DNA from: JAJXWB01 sp037044955
GTDB taxonomy: Bacteria > Pseudomonadota > Alphaproteobacteria > Rhizobiales > Beijerinckiaceae
NCBI GenBank assembly: GCA_037044955.1
Contig: JBAOHX010000004.1
Span: forward strand, 124,001 to 188,000
Length of the DNA stretch: 64,000 bases
Reading direction: 5' to 3'
In this document: in pieces, positions 36,783 through 44,827 of the stretch
Layout: the number at the start of each line of letters is the position of its first letter
How positions within the stretch are numbered: the first letter of the stretch is position 1
Notes under the pieces: model-generated
Seen by the model: the letters and a program-made list of their open reading frames with translations, nothing else
The model's database searches: none
What the model was told of the DNA's origin: nothing
Program-made: the position numbers and the translations under genes

Positions 36783-37007
36783 ATGATCGAACTTCTGCGC
36801 ACGAACGATCCGGTGCTCCTGTCCTTCGCCGAAGCGGTGCTGGCGAGCGAGAATGTCGCTTTTCTTGTGACCGACCGGCACATGAGCGTGCTCGAAGGCT
36901 CGCTCGGCTTCATCCGCAGGCGGGTGCTGGTGGCCGAGCATGACGGCGAACGGGCCCGCAGCGCGCTGGAAGAGGCAGGCATTGGCGGCGAACTCTCCCC
37001 GTCCTGA
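36783..37007 (+). CDS. DUF2007 domain-containing small protein
   Basis: A 74-residue protein whose sequence IELLRTNDPVLLSFAEAVL, then FLVTDRHMSVLEGSLG and RRVLVAEHDGERARSAL, fits the DUF2007 family of small putative signal-transducing proteins with a ferredoxin-like fold. Such genes often precede a tRNA1(Val)-type methyltransferase gene in alphaproteobacteria, as here, where the next gene begins inside its 3' end. The ATG at 36783 follows the divergent polyprenyl synthase promoter region. The function is unknown. Confidence 0.87.
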   Translation: MIELLRTNDPVLLSFAEAVLASENVAFLVTDRHMSVLEGSLGFIRRRVLVAEHDGERARSALEEAGIGGELSPS

Positions 37008-37741
37008 CGCCTTTCTGGGCGGTCGGCTGTCGCTGCGTCAGCTTCGCTCCGGCCACCGCGCCGGCACGGACGCCGTGCTGCTGGCGGCCTGCCTTCCGCA
37101 AAACGCCCGGGGCCGCGCGGTCGATGTCGGCGCGGGCGTCGGCGCGGCGGGGCTTTGCGCGCTCGTGCGCGCAGCCGAGCTGGACATGACCTGCATCGAA
37201 ATAGATCCGTCCCTGACGTCTCTTTGCGTGAACAACATCGCCGACAACGGCCTCGGCGCGCGCGCCCGCGCGGCGACCGCCGATGTGCTGAGGCCAGCGA
37301 GCCGTCGCGCCGCCGGACTGACGGACGGCGCCTTCGATTGGGTCATGACCAACCCGCCCTTTCTCGATCCGGCGGCGACGCGCATTTCGCCGGACGCGGC
37401 CAGGGCGCGGGCTCATGTCGCGGCGGGCGGCTTGGAGCCCTGGATGCGGGCGTCGCTCGCGCTGCTGAAGCCTGCCGGAGTTTTTCTGATGATCCACCGC
37501 GCCGACGCGCTCGCCGAAATCCTGAGCGGCGCGAAGGGGAGAATCGGCGCGATTGCGCCTGATGCCCGTCCACGCGAAAGCAGACGAGCCGGCGGTTCGT
37601 CTGCTCGTATCGGGCAAGAAGGGCTCGCGCGCCCCCCTGGCGATGCTGCCGCCCCTCGTTCTTCACGACAAGGACGGCCGCTTCACCAGGCAGGCGGAGG
37701 CGATCCACCGCGGCGAGGCGGGGATCGCCCTGATCGCCTAG
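36982..37741 (+). CDS. tRNA1(Val) (adenine37-N6)-methyltransferase-like, with a +1 frameshift
   Basis: A SAM-dependent methyltransferase of the TrmN6/YfiC type. The N-terminus PDAFLGGRLSLRQLRSGHRA and TDAVLLAACLP is characteristic. The SAM site is AVDVGAGVGAAGLCALVRA, and the amino-methyltransferase motif is VMTNPPFLDP. The zero frame loses homology at about 37558, where GCG C CTG is read; skipping one base restores GAIALMPVHAKADEPAVRLL and KKGSRAPLAMLPPLVLHDKD, the family's C-terminal block. The start is probably the TTG at 36982, overlapping the DUF2007 gene by 26 bp. Reconstructed length is about 252 residues. tRNA substrate identity is inferred from the family. Confidence 0.85.
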
Positions 37742-37744
37742 ACT

Positions 37745-38387
37745 TCACGTGCAGACGCGCCGCCACACGCGCCGCCAGCCGTATCGCGTATGGACGCGAA
37801 CCTTGCGCAGCGTGCAGTAATCGTCGTCGTAATCGTAGGACGGATAGGCGTCGTAGCCGCCCAGCGCATAGGGATACCACACGCCGCCGCGCCAGTGGCC
37901 GCGACCGCGACCGTGATGGCGACCTCCGCCGTGATACATGGATTGCGCCGTGTCGTTCGGGTGCGCCACGCCGCCGCCGGCGCCCGGCCATGCGCGGGGC
38001 TGGCGCGGCGCATGCGTCACGCCGCCGCCAGTCCACGGGGCTCCGCGCGCAATCGGGGCGCCGACGGGATTACCCGCGCGCGGAACGCCATAGCCGCCGC
38101 CCGGCGCGACCTGCGGCACATGCGCCTGGGGCACGACAACGGGGGCCGGGTGGTACTGCGGCGCCGGCATGGCGTTCGGTACGCCGGCATGCCCGCCGCC
38201 TGCGAAACCGCCGACGCGCCGCGGCGCCGCCGCTGACCGCGCCTCCGCTGACCGCGCCTCCGCCGAACGCGCCTCCGCTGACTGCGCCGCCGCCAGCGGC
38301 GCTGCCCATCTGCGCCGGCGCCGGCGTCGCCGCCAGTCCGGCGGCCATCGTCGCGGCGCAAAACGCCATCCTGAGATTGATTCTCAT
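37745..38387 (-). CDS. Gly/Pro-rich secreted protein, with a +1 frameshift
   Basis: The first frame gives a signal peptide (MRINLRMAFCAATMAAGLAA, cleavage after APAQ), followed by Gly/Ala/Ser-rich repeats of GGGAVSGGA. The start is secured by a strong GGAGGG site seven bases before the ATG at 38387. Downstream the next frame continues as GGFAGGGHAGVPNAMPAPQY and ends with a Tyr/Asp-rich region (YDAYPSYDYDDDYCTLRKV) and CT. Skipping one base at about 38216 (GCG C GTC) joins them into about 213 residues. No family is recognised, and it may be a surface or periplasmic structural protein. The repetitive start makes the exact break uncertain. Confidence 0.65.
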
Positions 38388-38518
38388 CGGTGAACCCTCC
38401 TGACCTCAGAAACGCGAAGCCGAACAGGTCGGTTCCGGGCTGCGGCCTTGGCGGTCCTACTAGGGCCTCGCGCCTGAACCCCGGCTGAACGCCTGTCGCT
38501 CGTGTTCTTTCCCTCGCA

Positions 38519-38547
38519 TTGACCGTTTGTGACGGCGCACATAGGTT
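38519..38547 (+). promoter_or_regulatory. Possible glyQ promoter
   Basis: TTGACC (38519-38524) is followed after 17 bp by TAGGTT (38542-38547), 21 bp ahead of the glyQ start. The -10 match is weak, so this is only a tentative assignment. Confidence 0.35.
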
Positions 38548-38568
38548 GCGCCGCAAATCGGACCCGCC

Positions 38569-39498
38569 ATGACCAACACAGCCGTCAACGACCCCCGCAA
38601 GAGCTTTCAAGGGCTGATATTGACGCTCCAGAATTTCTGGGCGGAGCAGGGCTGCGTCATCCTGCAGCCCTACGACATGGAGGTCGGCGCCGGCACGTTC
38701 CATCCGGGCACGACGCTGCGCTCGCTCGGGCCGAAGCCGTGGAAGGCGGCCTACGTCCAGCCCTCGCGCCGGCCGAAGGACGGACGCTACGGCGAGAATC
38801 CCAACCGGCTGCAGCACTATTACCAGTTCCAGACGATCCTGAAGCCGTCGCCGCCGGACCTGCAGGGCCTCTATCTCAAGTCGCTCGCGGCAATAGGCAT
38901 CGATCCGCTGCTGCACGACATCCGCTTCGTCGAGGACGACTGGGAGAGCCCGACGCTGGGCGCCTGGGGGCTCGGCTGGGAATGCTGGTGCGACGGCATG
39001 GAAGTCTCGCAATTCACCTACTTCCAGCAGGTCGCGGGCTTCGAGTGCTCGCCGGTGTCGGGCGAACTCACCTACGGGCTCGAGCGCCTCGCCATGTACC
39101 TGCAGGGCGTGGAATCGATCTACGACCTCAACTTCAACGGCCGCGAGGGCGCGGAGAAGGTCACCTACGGCGACGTCTTCCTGCAGGCCGAGCAGGAATA
39201 TTCGCGGCACAATTTCGAGCATGCCGATACGGAGCGGCTGTTCCGCCATTTCAAGGACGCCGAGACCGAATGCCGCGCGCTGCTGGCGGCCGGCGACCGG
39301 GGCGAGCGCCACGACATGGTGCTGCCGGCCTACGACCAGTGCATCAAGGCGAGCCACACGTTCAACCTGCTCGACGCGCGCGGCGTGATCTCCGTCACCG
39401 AGCGCCAGAGCTACATTCTTCGCGTGCGCGAACTGGCGAAGGCGTGCGGCGAGGCGTGGCTGCGCACGGAAGCCGGCGGCTTGGCGAAGGCGGGCTGA
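38569..39498 (+). CDS. glyQ: Glycyl-tRNA synthetase alpha subunit
   Basis: The catalytic alpha subunit of the alpha2-beta2 bacterial glycyl-tRNA synthetase. The 309-residue length is typical. It begins with FQGLILTLQNFWAEQGCVIL and has the class II motif-2 region YVQPSRRPKDGRYGENPNRL and SGELTYGLERLAMYLQGVES. The beta subunit gene glyS lies 2.2 kb downstream on the same strand. In most genomes the two genes are adjacent; here a minus-strand DUF4202 gene and plus-strand CDGSH and Fic genes separate them. A promoter-like TTGACC box is 45 bp upstream. Confidence 0.98.
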   Translation: MTNTAVNDPRKSFQGLILTLQNFWAEQGCVILQPYDMEVGAGTFHPGTTLRSLGPKPWKAAYVQPSRRPKDGRYGENPNRLQHYYQFQTILKPSPPDLQGLYLKSLAAIGIDPLLHDIRFVEDDWESPTLGAWGLGWECWCDGMEVSQFTYFQQVAGFECSPVSGELTYGLERLAMYLQGVESIYDLNFNGREGAEKVTYGDVFLQAEQEYSRHNFEHADTERLFRHFKDAETECRALLAAGDRGERHDMVLPAYDQCIKASHTFNLLDARGVISVTERQSYILRVRELAKACGEAWLRTEAGGLAKAG

Positions 39499-39505
39499 GC
39501 GCCTT

Positions 39506-40072
39506 TCAGGCCAGCGCCTTCCCGACAATCTCCCTCACGCGCGGCGCAAGCGTCAGCCCCAGCGCCGCGGCGTGCCCGGCCTCCGACATTTTCCGCCAGG
39601 TCTTCTGCACGATATCGACGCTCTTGGCTTCCTCGTACCTGGCCAGGAACGGCTCGGAATAGAATTCCAGAAACACCAGGCACGCGACGTCTTCCAGCGC
39701 CTGCGCCTCGGCATCCGACCTGGTTCGCTCCTTGCGCACGATCTGCCCGACGCGCTCGGCGGCTTCAGCGGGATAGCCGGCAGCAGTCATGATTTCGGCC
39801 AGCCGCTGCGCATGGCGCTCCTTCAGCGCGTTGCGCCAGCGGAAATAGCCGGGCTTGTCCATCGGATAGTCGGCGCGCGGGATCGCCCAGCGCTCGATAT
39901 GCTGGCCGCGCGCGGCGATTTGCAGGAGATCGCTGGCCTCGGGCGCGAATTGCGCCAGCCGCTCGCTCATCCGCCGCCCGTAGAGCAGTGCGGCGGGCTG
40001 GCCGTCTTCCTCGGCGGGATCGCCGGAATTCGCTGCATCGATTGATCCGAGGACATCGCCAAGTTGGCTCAT
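39506..40072 (-). CDS. DUF4202 family protein
   Basis: A 188-residue soluble protein matching the DUF4202 pattern: RMSERLAQFAPEASDLLQIA, ARGQHIERWAIPRADYPMDK, GYFRWRNALKERHAQRLAEI and CLVFLEFYSEPFL. The conserved histidines (ARGQHIERW, RHAQRL) suggest an HD-like metal site, but that is inference. No function is established. The ATG at 40072 starts MSQLGDVL; the longer frame has no support. It converges on glyQ with only 7 bp between stops and is divergent from the CDGSH gene. Confidence 0.85.
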   Translation of the reverse strand: MSQLGDVLGSIDAANSGDPAEEDGQPAALLYGRRMSERLAQFAPEASDLLQIAARGQHIERWAIPRADYPMDKPGYFRWRNALKERHAQRLAEIMTAAGYPAEAAERVGQIVRKERTRSDAEAQALEDVACLVFLEFYSEPFLARYEEAKSVDIVQKTWRKMSEAGHAAALGLTLAPRVREIVGKALA

Positions 40073-40182
40073 ATGCAATTCCGGATTTGATCTGTTGCAT
40101 CGGCGCAATAGACAGGCGACACGGGGGACGGCTCTATAGCGCAGCTATCGTTTTCGGCTGCATGCAAACACGAGAGGAATCC

Positions 40183-40422
40183 ATGTCGCAACCCGTCATC
40201 GCCCAGAAGTCGCCGATTCCGGTCGAGGTCGAAGCCGGCAAGACCTATTATTGGTGCACCTGCGGCAAGTCGGCCAAGCAGCCGCTCTGCGACGGCGCCC
40301 ACAAGGGCTCGGAATTCGCGCCGATGGCCTGGACCGCGCCGGAAACCAAGACGGCCTACCTCTGCGCCTGCAAGCACACCAGGAACGCCCCGCTCTGCGA
40401 CGGCGCGCACAAGGCGCTGTGA
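40183..40422 (+). CDS. CDGSH iron-sulfur domain protein (two CDGSH motifs)
   Basis: A 79-residue protein with two zinc-finger-like iron-sulfur motifs, CTCGKSAKQPLCDGAH and CACKHTRNAPLCDGAH. Each matches the C-x-C...C-x3-H pattern that binds a 2Fe-2S cluster with three cysteines and one histidine. Tandem CDGSH proteins of this size occur widely in bacteria, probably in iron or redox homeostasis. The ATG at 40183 follows GAGAGGAAT. It lies between the DUF4202 gene and fic, between the two glycyl-tRNA synthetase subunit genes. Confidence 0.93.
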   Translation: MSQPVIAQKSPIPVEVEAGKTYYWCTCGKSAKQPLCDGAHKGSEFAPMAWTAPETKTAYLCACKHTRNAPLCDGAHKAL

Positions 40423-40484
40423 GGCTCAACCTCAGCCGCACGAGGTTGGACCCCTGCACGTAGGTACAAACCGGCCTACAAGAA

Positions 40485-40533
40485 TTGTACAAAACCGCCC
40501 CATCGGTATAAATCTTCGCTGGAGGTTTATACC
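40485..40533 (+). promoter_or_regulatory. fic promoter framed by inverted repeats
   Basis: TTGTAC (40485-40490, within the palindrome TTGTACAA) and TATAAA (40507-40512) form a -35/-10 pair with a 16-bp spacer. The -10 lies in GGTATAAA (40505-40512), which is a perfect inverted copy of TTTATACC (40526-40533). The ribosome-binding GGAGG (40521-40525) is between the two arms. Confidence 0.6.
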
Positions 40534-40536
40534 CTG

Positions 40537-41694
40537 ATGGGCAAACAGGCTTTCCAGGACTCGCCTTCGGGCCGGCTTGTTCCGACGGAGCGGGGTCAAT
40601 GGGCGTTCGTGCCGGACCCCCTGCCACCCTCTTCGCTTGATCTCTCGCCGTTGATCGCGAAGTGCAGCGAAGTTTCGCACAAGGTTGGCGAACTCAACGG
40701 CGTCGCGAGATTGCTTCGCGACCCGTTCTTGCTCATCCGACCTCTCCAGGCGCGAGAGGCGTTGTCATCTTCGAGCATGGAAGGAACCTATTCGACCGTC
40801 GACGATCTGATGATCGCCGAACTGGAGACCGAAGAACGGCAACCGAGCGCGGACACGCGCGAGGTCTGGAACTACCGCCGCGCCTTGGCCGCAGCGCTGG
40901 CGAGCATGGAGACCGTCCCCCTGTCGCTTCGCACCTTGCGGGACGCGCACCGGACGCTTCTCAGCGGCGTTCAGCGCAATCGCGGCGCGCGCGTCGAAGG
41001 CGGCGAGTTCAAGAAGCATCAGAATTTCATCGGCGCGTACGAGATCGAAAACGCACGTTTCGTGCCGCCGCCGCCGCAGAATGCGGAAACCTGTCTGGAT
41101 CAACTCGAAAAATTCATCCATCGTCCGGACCGGGGCGGATTGCCGGCGCTCGTCGAGGCGGCCCTTGTCCACTACCAGTTCGAGACCATCCACCCATTCT
41201 CGGATGGCAACGGGCGCGTGGGCAGAATGCTGATAACGCTGCATCTCCACATGTTGGGTGTCATCCGGCAACCGATTCTCTATCTTTCTCCAACGTTCGA
41301 GCGACGCAAGGACGAATACATCGATCGGATGTTCGACGTATCTCGAAAGGGCGACTGGATCGGCTGGATCGGGTTTTTTCTCGATGTGGTGGCTCATGCA
41401 AGCGATGCCGCTATCGGAACGGCCGACAGACTGCGAGAACTCGAAGGGGAGTTCCGGATCAGATTGGAAACCAGCGGACGCTCCCCGAATCTCGCGCGCA
41501 TCGTCGAGGATTTGTTTCGTCAGCCTGTAGTGACTATACCCATCGTGGCGCAGCGCCTCGGCGTGACCTACCGCGCTGCCCAGATGAACGTGGAGAGCCT
41601 TGTGAAAGCTGGCATCCTCTCGGAAATCGCGGGGACGAGCTATCCGAAATTTTTCCGCGCGCGCGAGATTCTCGACACAATAAAAGGTCCTTGA
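40537..41694 (+). CDS. Fic family protein (class II AMPylase-type) with C-terminal winged helix
   Basis: A 385-residue Fic protein that should transfer AMP, or a related nucleotide group, to a target protein hydroxyl. The N-terminal Fic_N domain has the inhibitory-helix motif SSSMEG at residues 78-83, fitting (S/T)xxxE(G/N) for autoinhibited class II enzymes. The active loop HPFSDGNGRVGR is at residues 219-230 with catalytic H219. The C-terminal 60 residues look like a winged helix (RLGVTYRAAQMNVESLVKAG). The gene starts 4 bp after an inverted repeat overlapping its -10 box and ends 12 bp before glyS. The target is unknown; AT content is slightly above the neighbours, hinting at acquisition. 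Confidence 0.94.
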   Translation: MGKQAFQDSPSGRLVPTERGQWAFVPDPLPPSSLDLSPLIAKCSEVSHKVGELNGVARLLRDPFLLIRPLQAREALSSSSMEGTYSTVDDLMIAELETEERQPSADTREVWNYRRALAAALASMETVPLSLRTLRDAHRTLLSGVQRNRGARVEGGEFKKHQNFIGAYEIENARFVPPPPQNAETCLDQLEKFIHRPDRGGLPALVEAALVHYQFETIHPFSDGNGRVGRMLITLHLHMLGVIRQPILYLSPTFERRKDEYIDRMFDVSRKGDWIGWIGFFLDVVAHASDAAIGTADRLRELEGEFRIRLETSGRSPNLARIVEDLFRQPVVTIPIVAQRLGVTYRAAQMNVESLVKAGILSEIAGTSYPKFFRAREILDTIKGP

Positions 41695-41705
41695 AGCAGC
41701 TTCCT

Positions 41706-43793
41706 ATGCCCGATCTCCTCCTCGAACTCTTTTCCGAAGAAATCCCGGCCCGCATGCAGCGGCAGGCGGCTTCCGACCTCGAGCGCCTCGTCACCGGCGC
41801 GCTGATGGAGCGCGGCCTGAATTTCGAGGGCGCGGTCGCGCACGCCACGCCGCGTCGGCTTGCGCTGCATGTCGCGGGCCTGCCCGGCCGCCAGCCAGAC
41901 ATCCGCGAGGAAAAGAAGGGTCCGCGCGTCGGCGCGCCGGACGCCGCCATTCAGGGCTTCCTGAAGAGCGCGGGCCTCGCCTCGCTCGATCAGGCCAAGA
42001 TCGAGAAGGACGCGAAGAAGGGCGAATTCTACGTCGCCATCGTCGAGCGCGAGGGGCATCCCACGATCGATGTGCTGGCTGAGATCCTGCCTGCGATCCT
42101 GCGCGCCTTCCCCTGGCCGAAGTCCATGCGCTGGGGCGCGGCGTCCGCGCGCGCCGATGCGCTGCGCTGGGTGCGTCCGCTGCATTCCATCGTCGCCACC
42201 TTCGGCGCCGAGAACGAAGAGCCCGACGTCGTGCCCTTCGAGATCGACGGCATCGCCGCCGGCAACGTCACCTACGGTCATCGCTTTCTCGCGCCCGCCG
42301 CCATCAAGGTGCGCCGCTTCGACGATTACCTGCCCGCGCTCGAGAAGGCGAAGGTCGTTCTCGACGCCGACCGTCGCAAGAACATCGTGCTGCACGATGC
42401 GCGCGACCTCGCCTTCGCGCAGGGCCTCGAACTCGTGGAAGACGACGGCCTGCTGGAGGAAGTCGCCGGCCTCGTCGAATGGCCGCGCGCGCTGATGGGC
42501 GCGTTCGACGAGAGTTTTCTCGCCATTCCGCCCGAGGTCATTCGCGCGACCATTCGCGCCAACCAGAAATGCTTCGTGCTGAAGCGTGGGCAGACGCTCG
42601 CCAACCGCTTCATTCTCGTTTCCAACATCGAGGCGAAGGACGGCGGCAAGGAAATCGTCGCCGGCAACGAGCGCGTGGTCGCGGCGCGCCTGTCGGACGC
42701 AAAATTCTTCTGGGAAAGCGACCTCAAGGTCCGCCTCGACAATCGCGTCGTCAAGCTCGACCAGATCGTGTTTCACGAGAAGCTGGGATCGCAGGGCGAG
42801 CGCGTGAAGCGCGTCGAGGAACTGGCTTCCGACATAGCCGAACGCATCGGCGCGGATCCCGCCAAGGCCGCGCGCGCGGCGCATCTCGCCAAGGCCGATC
42901 TCGTCTCCGAAATGGTCGGCGAATTTCCGGAATTGCAGGGGCTGATGGGCCGCTATTATGCGGCGGCCCAGGGCGCGGACCCTTCCGTCGCCGCGGCGAT
43001 CGAGGAACATTACAAGCCGCAGGGGCCGGGCGACCGCGTTCCGACCGACCGCGTCTCCGTCGCGCTCGGCCTTGCCGACAAGATCGACACGCTCAGCGGC
43101 TTCTGGGCGATCAACGAAAAGCCGACGGGCTCGAAGGACCCCTATGCGCTGCGTCGCGCCGCGCTCGGCATCATCCGGCTCGTGCTGGAAAACGACCTGC
43201 GCCTGCCGCTGCTCTACATGATCCGCCTCGCGCAATCGCGCCTGCACAAGCACGCCAACAACGGGCCGGACCTGCTGGCGTTCTTCGCGGACCGCCTGAA
43301 AGTGTACTTGCGCGACAAGGGCGCGCGACACGATCTGATCGACGCGGTTTTCGCGCTCGAAGATCAGGACGACCTGCTGATGATCGTCAAGCGCGTCGAT
43401 GCGCTCGCCAAATTTTTGGACACGGACGACGGCAAGAACCTGCTCGCCGGCGCCAAGCGCGCCGCCAATATCCTGCGCGCGGAAGAAAAGAAGGACGGCG
43501 AAGGCGCCTTCGACGAGCCCGCCAATATCGAATTCATCAGCGAATATGAAGAGCGTGCGTTGAAGGCGGCGATCGACCGCGCCAGCGCCGAGACGAAGGA
43601 ACGCGTGAAGGCGGAGGATTTCGAAGGCGCCATGCATGCGCTGGCGAAACTGCGCGCGCCGGTCGACGCTTTCTTCGACAAGGTGACGGTCAACGCCGAC
43701 GATCCGCGCCTGCGCAAGAACAGGCTGCAACTCCTCGGCGAGTTGCGCGCCGCCATGCGGCGCGTCGCCGACTTCTCGAAGATCGCGGGCTAA
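41706..43793 (+). CDS. glyS: Glycyl-tRNA synthetase beta subunit
   Basis: The tRNA-binding and editing-related beta subunit, 695 residues as expected. It opens with DLLLELFSEEIPARMQRQAA and includes ATPRRLALHVAGLP, KCFVLKRGQTLANRFILVSN, the HD-like segment AHLAKADLVSEMVGEFPELQ, and a C-terminal anticodon-binding-like region (FFDKVTVNADDPRLRKNRLQ). The ATG at 41706 begins 12 bp after fic. It could share transcription with fic or have its own promoter, which is not evident. A GTCATTGCGAG repeat follows the stop by about 30 bp. Confidence 0.97.
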   Translation: MPDLLLELFSEEIPARMQRQAASDLERLVTGALMERGLNFEGAVAHATPRRLALHVAGLPGRQPDIREEKKGPRVGAPDAAIQGFLKSAGLASLDQAKIEKDAKKGEFYVAIVEREGHPTIDVLAEILPAILRAFPWPKSMRWGAASARADALRWVRPLHSIVATFGAENEEPDVVPFEIDGIAAGNVTYGHRFLAPAAIKVRRFDDYLPALEKAKVVLDADRRKNIVLHDARDLAFAQGLELVEDDGLLEEVAGLVEWPRALMGAFDESFLAIPPEVIRATIRANQKCFVLKRGQTLANRFILVSNIEAKDGGKEIVAGNERVVAARLSDAKFFWESDLKVRLDNRVVKLDQIVFHEKLGSQGERVKRVEELASDIAERIGADPAKAARAAHLAKADLVSEMVGEFPELQGLMGRYYAAAQGADPSVAAAIEEHYKPQGPGDRVPTDRVSVALGLADKIDTLSGFWAINEKPTGSKDPYALRRAALGIIRLVLENDLRLPLLYMIRLAQSRLHKHANNGPDLLAFFADRLKVYLRDKGARHDLIDAVFALEDQDDLLMIVKRVDALAKFLDTDDGKNLLAGAKRAANILRAEEKKDGEGAFDEPANIEFISEYEERALKAAIDRASAETKERVKAEDFEGAMHALAKLRAPVDAFFDKVTVNADDPRLRKNRLQLLGELRAAMRRVADFSKIAG

Positions 43794-43825
43794 AGCCTTT
43801 CACGACGAGGTAGAACCGCGTCGCC

Positions 43826-43950
43826 GTCATTGCGAGGAGCCGAAGGCGACGCGGCAATCCATCCCCTCGTCTGAGCGAGTTCCGGTGGATGGATTGCTTC
43901 GCTCTCAGACGAAATCGGCAACAGCCGATTTCTGTCGGGCTCGCAATGAC
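43826..43950. repeat. GTCATTGCGAG palindromic repeat, copy C with one internal hairpin
   Basis: GTCATTGCGAG (43826-43836) and CTCGCAATGAC (43940-43950) are the arms, and GCAATCCATCC pairs with GGATGGATTGC inside. A nested hairpin GAAATCGGC (43911-43919) with GCCGATTTC (43924-43932) is inserted in the right half. It stands between glyS and a convergent membrane-protein gene. Confidence 0.87.
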
Positions 43951-43984
43951 AGCGTTGTTTCCGCTTTATGATGAACCGCTCTAA

Positions 43985-44443
43985 TCAACCAGCGTCGTCG
44001 ATCGCCGCCGCCGCGGCGTCCGCGCCATAGACCGGTTCGCAGCCGGCGCGCGCGCGGCGCATGAACAGCGCGAACATTTCGACGACCGCGAGCGTCAGCA
44101 GCGCGGTCGAACCGATCGCGCCGGCATAGCCGATCACGAAGGCGACGACGTGGTTGGAGGCGTCGCCGCGCGTTTCGACGTCTTCGCCCGAACGCAGCGA
44201 ATCCGTTTCCGAAATCCAGGCGCAGACCAGGAAGGCGAGCGCGAGCGCGTAGAGCGGCGCCGAACTCAGACCGAAACTGATCTCGATCGACGTATGGCAA
44301 ATCGCCACCGCAAAATAGCCGAGGCTCGTCGCCGCCATATGCGTGGCGATGGCGAGCTTGCGTCCGGCGAGCCGGCTTTCGAGCCCCCCGGCGGCGCCCA
44401 GAATGAGGCAGGCGATGAAGGCGACGTTCAGATGCAAATTCAT
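43985..44443 (-). CDS. Four-helix membrane protein (hypothetical)
   Basis: A 152-residue protein with about four hydrophobic helices (residues 3-22, 32-50, 60-78 and 98-128). The helix VAFIACLILGAAGGLESRLA is first, then HMAATSLGYFAVAICHTSIE and LYALALAFLVCAWISE. I recognise no family. The C-terminus is alanine-rich and ends near the right side of a palindromic repeat. The start MNLHLNVAF is the first ATG in the frame. It is probably an inner-membrane protein of unknown role. Confidence 0.65.
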   Translation of the reverse strand: MNLHLNVAFIACLILGAAGGLESRLAGRKLAIATHMAATSLGYFAVAICHTSIEISFGLSSAPLYALALAFLVCAWISETDSLRSGEDVETRGDASNHVVAFVIGYAGAIGSTALLTLAVVEMFALFMRRARAGCEPVYGADAAAAAIDDAG

Positions 44444-44827
44444 GTCATTCCCCCCGCAGGAATGACGCGATTTGACCGTCGGGCGGCTGCCGGAACCCTA
44501 ACGTTTTCCTCTCTCTTGCGATCAGATTTACCGCGCCTTTGAGCCGAATGCCGGCCGAATATGAATTAATTTTTACTCATTTCTTCGCGTTGACGCGGCG
44601 GCGCGCGCGAACGAGCGGCCTGTGGGCTGAAAGTCCAACGCGCTGAAATTGCTGGTTCACCGGAAAAGCGGACGCAGCCCTCGGCCGCATATCGCGCGAC
44701 GTCGCGTCGGGCGTCGGCATGCGCCCTTCGCTACAATTTGAAATGCTTTTGAATCGAGATTGCCGCGCGCTTGATTTGAATTCGCGCAAAATCTGAATCG
44801 AATTTTACCCTGTTCGGCGATGCCTTC
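44444..44827. other. Intergenic region with AT-rich patches, no convincing gene
   Basis: This 384-bp stretch separates a membrane-protein gene from the end of the P1 peptidase gene. It contains AT-rich segments unlike the surroundings, including GAATTAATTTTTACTCATTT near 44563 and AATTTGAAATGC near 44730. A 70-codon frame on the minus strand (44577-44789) is basic and low in conserved features; I do not treat it as a gene. The region could hold the membrane-protein promoter or a small RNA, but nothing definite is visible. Confidence 0.4.

Noticed and set aside
38388..38568. Glycine riboswitch upstream of glyQ
   Set aside because: The leader is short and lacks the tandem glycine aptamer layout; only a weak promoter-like pair is seen.
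40537..41694. Fic protein as the toxin of a toxin-antitoxin pair
   Set aside because: The inhibitory SSSMEG motif is inside the same protein, so no separate antitoxin is needed, and no small antitoxin gene is adjacent.
44577..44789. Possible 70-codon gene on the minus strand
   Set aside because: Basic, repeat-like composition, no ribosome-binding site worth trusting and no recognised pattern.
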